A stretch of DNA of 8,877 nucleotides, taken from positions 1 to 8,877 of the forward strand of contig DATAYA010000016.1 in NCBI GenBank assembly GCA_036272815.1. Reading direction: 5' to 3'. Shown here in pieces: positions 7,641-8,877 of this stretch; the stretch's first letter is position 1, and each line of letters starts with the position of its first letter. Position numbers and translations under genes: made by a program. The notes beneath the pieces are model-generated. The model had not been told where the DNA came from and searched no databases. It saw only the letters and a program-made list of their open reading frames with translations. The DNA is from DATAYA01 sp036272815 (GTDB taxonomy: Bacteria > Pseudomonadota > Alphaproteobacteria > Acetobacterales > Acetobacteraceae).

Positions 7641-7659
7641 GCGCGTCACGGGTCAAGCG
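7636..7659. repeat. Direct repeat GTCAAGCG, possible operator in the divergent region
   Basis: GTCAAGCG occurs at 7636-7643 and 7652-7659, 16 bases apart start to start. The first copy covers most of the candidate -35 box of the udh promoter (read as CGCTTGAC on the minus strand). The second copy lies 15 bases ahead of the decarboxylase alpha ATG, just before its Shine-Dalgarno. A protein binding both could affect both directions. No regulator gene is in the window. Confidence 0.35.
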
Positions 7660-7674
7660 GGCGGAGGCGTCGGG

Positions 7675-8193
7675 ATGGCGGACGAGTGGCACCGGATCGT
7701 GCATGAGACGCTGCGCGCAAATGAAATAAAGCTCGCGACCTACGTGCCCGACCGCGTGCTGACGAAGCTGATCGCGGACCTCCACGAGGATGCCGCAATG
7801 ACCACGCTGGTCTGCACCCGCGAGGAGGAGGCGGTCGGCATTACCTGCGGCGCCTGGATGGGCGGGATGCGGGGCATCGTGCTGATGCAGACGAGCGGGT
7901 TCGCGACACTGCCGAACGCGCTCGCCTCGCTTGCGGTGCCGTATCAGATGCCGCTGCTGATGCTGGTCTCGGAGCGCGGGACACTGGGAGAATTCAACCT
8001 CGGGCAGGCGATGGTGTGCCGCACGATGCGGCCGGTGCTCGACGCACTCGGGATCGAGCACCACACGCTGACGCGGCTGGACGAGGTGGCGTTCGTCGTC
8101 GATCGCACCATCAAGCAGGCGATCGCGACGCAGGCGCCGGCGGCGCTGATCCTCTCGCCGCTGCTGACCGGGGGGAAGGTGTTTTCGGCATGA
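7675..8193 (+). CDS. comD: Thiamine-diphosphate decarboxylase, alpha (Pyr-domain) subunit, sulfopyruvate/phosphonopyruvate decarboxylase type
   Basis: A 172-residue protein forming the N-terminal (pyrimidine-binding) half of a split ThDP enzyme, about the size of archaeal ComD. CTREEEAVGITCGAWMGG (47-64) carries the glutamate (probably E50) that activates the cofactor. It is followed by VLMQTSGFATLPNALASL (69-86), YQMPLLMLVSERG (90-102) and a GEFNLGQAM loop, all in the family order. The likely chemistry is non-oxidative decarboxylation of a 3-substituted pyruvate (sulfo-, phosphono- or a related 2-keto acid) to the aldehyde. The substrate is not decidable from these motifs, and the symbol marks only the family. 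The ATG at 7675 is preceded by GGAGG (7663-7667) at 7-base spacing. The open frame runs upstream into the antisense udh gene, but that part is shadow. The stop overlaps the beta-subunit start in ATGA, so the two are coupled and should form an alpha/beta oligomer. Confidence 0.85.
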   Translation: MADEWHRIVHETLRANEIKLATYVPDRVLTKLIADLHEDAAMTTLVCTREEEAVGITCGAWMGGMRGIVLMQTSGFATLPNALASLAVPYQMPLLMLVSERGTLGEFNLGQAMVCRTMRPVLDALGIEHHTLTRLDEVAFVVDRTIKQAIATQAPAALILSPLLTGGKVFSA

Positions 8194-8801
8194 CCCCGAT
8201 CGAGACAGACCGGCGCAACACCAAGCGGATGAACCGCACCGAGCTGACGCGGCTCCTGGTGGCACTGCTGCCCGATGATGCCGTGGTGGTGGCCGGGATC
8301 GGCAACACCAATTTCGACCTCTGGGCGGCAGGCCGGCGGCCGGCCAATTTCTACATGCTCGGCAGCATGGGGCTTGCCTGCCCGATCGCGCTCGGGGTGG
8401 CGCTGGCGCAGCCGGCCCGGCGCGTCGTCGCAATCGAGGGCGACGGGTCGCTGCTGATGCAGCTCGGCTGCCTGGCGACGATCGGCATGGTGCGGCCGCG
8501 CAACCTTTCGATCGTGGTGATGGACAATGGTGTCTATCAGATCACCGGCGCCCAGGAGACCGCTTCCGCGCAGGCGGCGGATTTCGCGGTGCTGGCGCGC
8601 GGGGCCGGGATCGCGCGGGCGGCCTGGGCGGCAGACGAGGCGGATTTCTCGCGCATGGTCGGCGAGGCGCTGGCGGCGGAGGGGCCGAGCCTGGTGGCGG
8701 CCCGGATCGATACGACGCCGGCCGCGGGTCAGACGGAGCGGGACCCGGCGCGGATACGGGACCGGTTCATGCGGGGGCTGGGGGTGCGGCGGGCGGACTG
8801 A
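8190..8801 (+). CDS. comE: Thiamine-diphosphate decarboxylase, beta (PP-domain) subunit, ComE-like
   Basis: A 203-residue protein forming the diphosphate/Mg2+-binding half of the split decarboxylase. The ThDP motif begins with GDGS (84-87; D85 is a metal ligand) and ends 25 residues later with DNG (112-114; N113 is a ligand). The usual first Asn of the NN pair is Asp. FYMLGSMGLACPIALGVALA (54-73) is the typical preceding segment, and NGVYQITGAQET (113-124) matches the ComE/phosphonopyruvate decarboxylase style. The ATG at 8190 lies in the ATGA overlap with the alpha subunit, and a GGGGGAAGG stretch (8171-8179) lies 10 bases upstream. A second in-frame Met at 8229 has no ribosome site, so the first is preferred even though the first 13 residues are polar and poorly family-like. 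The last 25 residues are Arg-rich. With the alpha chain it reconstitutes one active site at the subunit interface. Substrate unknown. Confidence 0.86.
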   Translation: MTPIETDRRNTKRMNRTELTRLLVALLPDDAVVVAGIGNTNFDLWAAGRRPANFYMLGSMGLACPIALGVALAQPARRVVAIEGDGSLLMQLGCLATIGMVRPRNLSIVVMDNGVYQITGAQETASAQAADFAVLARGAGIARAAWAADEADFSRMVGEALAAEGPSLVAARIDTTPAAGQTERDPARIRDRFMRGLGVRRAD

Positions 8802-8836
8802 TTGCGGCCTTTGTGTCGAATTGCTGTTGCTCGCAG

Positions 8837-8867
8837 TCCTGCAAATGACACTATTGCGGTTGCAGGA
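8837..8867. promoter_or_regulatory. 8-bp inverted repeat, candidate operator or weak terminator after comE
   Basis: TCCTGCAA (8837-8844) and TTGCAGGA (8860-8867) are perfect inverted copies around a 15-base spacer. The surrounding 8802-8877 stretch is clearly less GC-rich than the rest of the window and carries further TTGC words. The long spacer and absence of a T-run argue against an intrinsic terminator. A dimeric-regulator site in front of a gene beyond the window end is more likely. No coding region is visible after 8801. Confidence 0.4.
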
Positions 8868-8877
8868 AATGTCTTCC

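Noticed and set aside
7210..8433. 407-codon minus-strand frame spanning the divergent region and both decarboxylase genes
   Set aside because: It overlaps three well-supported genes in other frames and has no family-like sequence; it is a composition artefact.

Overview
The window is very GC-rich chromosomal DNA. Its codons end mostly in G or C, and long antisense shadow frames run through real genes. The gene content and protein styles fit a high-GC alphaproteobacterium, perhaps Rhodospirillales/Acetobacteraceae. That placement is an inference from composition and family resemblance; no rRNA or marker settles it. I see no mobile element, CRISPR array, tRNA or broken gene.

Layout. (1) 1-1479, plus strand: a short leader with a compact GC hairpin, then a full-length pyruvate kinase. 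(2) 7577-1480, minus strand: a four-gene run. It starts with a uronate dehydrogenase (udh-like), followed by an SbcD/YhaO-type metallophosphoesterase nuclease, a 1155-residue YhaN-type AAA ATPase and a small DUF1003-type membrane protein. The first three genes are joined by two identical 4-base GTGA overlaps, so each downstream gene begins with GTG inside the stop of its predecessor. The membrane protein follows after 58 bases, and its stop codon directly abuts the stop of the convergent pyruvate kinase gene. (3) 7578-7674: a 97-base divergent intergenic region with a strong ribosome binding site for each flanking gene, a candidate udh-side promoter and a small direct repeat. (4) 7675-8801, plus strand: two overlapping genes for the alpha and beta halves of a split thiamine-diphosphate decarboxylase of the sulfopyruvate/phosphonopyruvate decarboxylase (ComD/ComE) type. 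(5) 8802-8877: a less GC-rich tail with an 8-bp inverted repeat, probably the control region of a gene beyond the window.

How they may work together. The nuclease and ATPase should form an SbcCD/Mre11-Rad50-like DNA end-processing complex. Uronate dehydrogenase and the split decarboxylase are both carbon-metabolism enzymes that share one divergent control region. The unusual point is that a sugar-acid dehydrogenase leads, and is translationally coupled to, a DNA-repair pair. Nothing here is clearly a new system. The best leads are that coupling, the unknown substrate of the split decarboxylase, and the two candidate operator-like sites.
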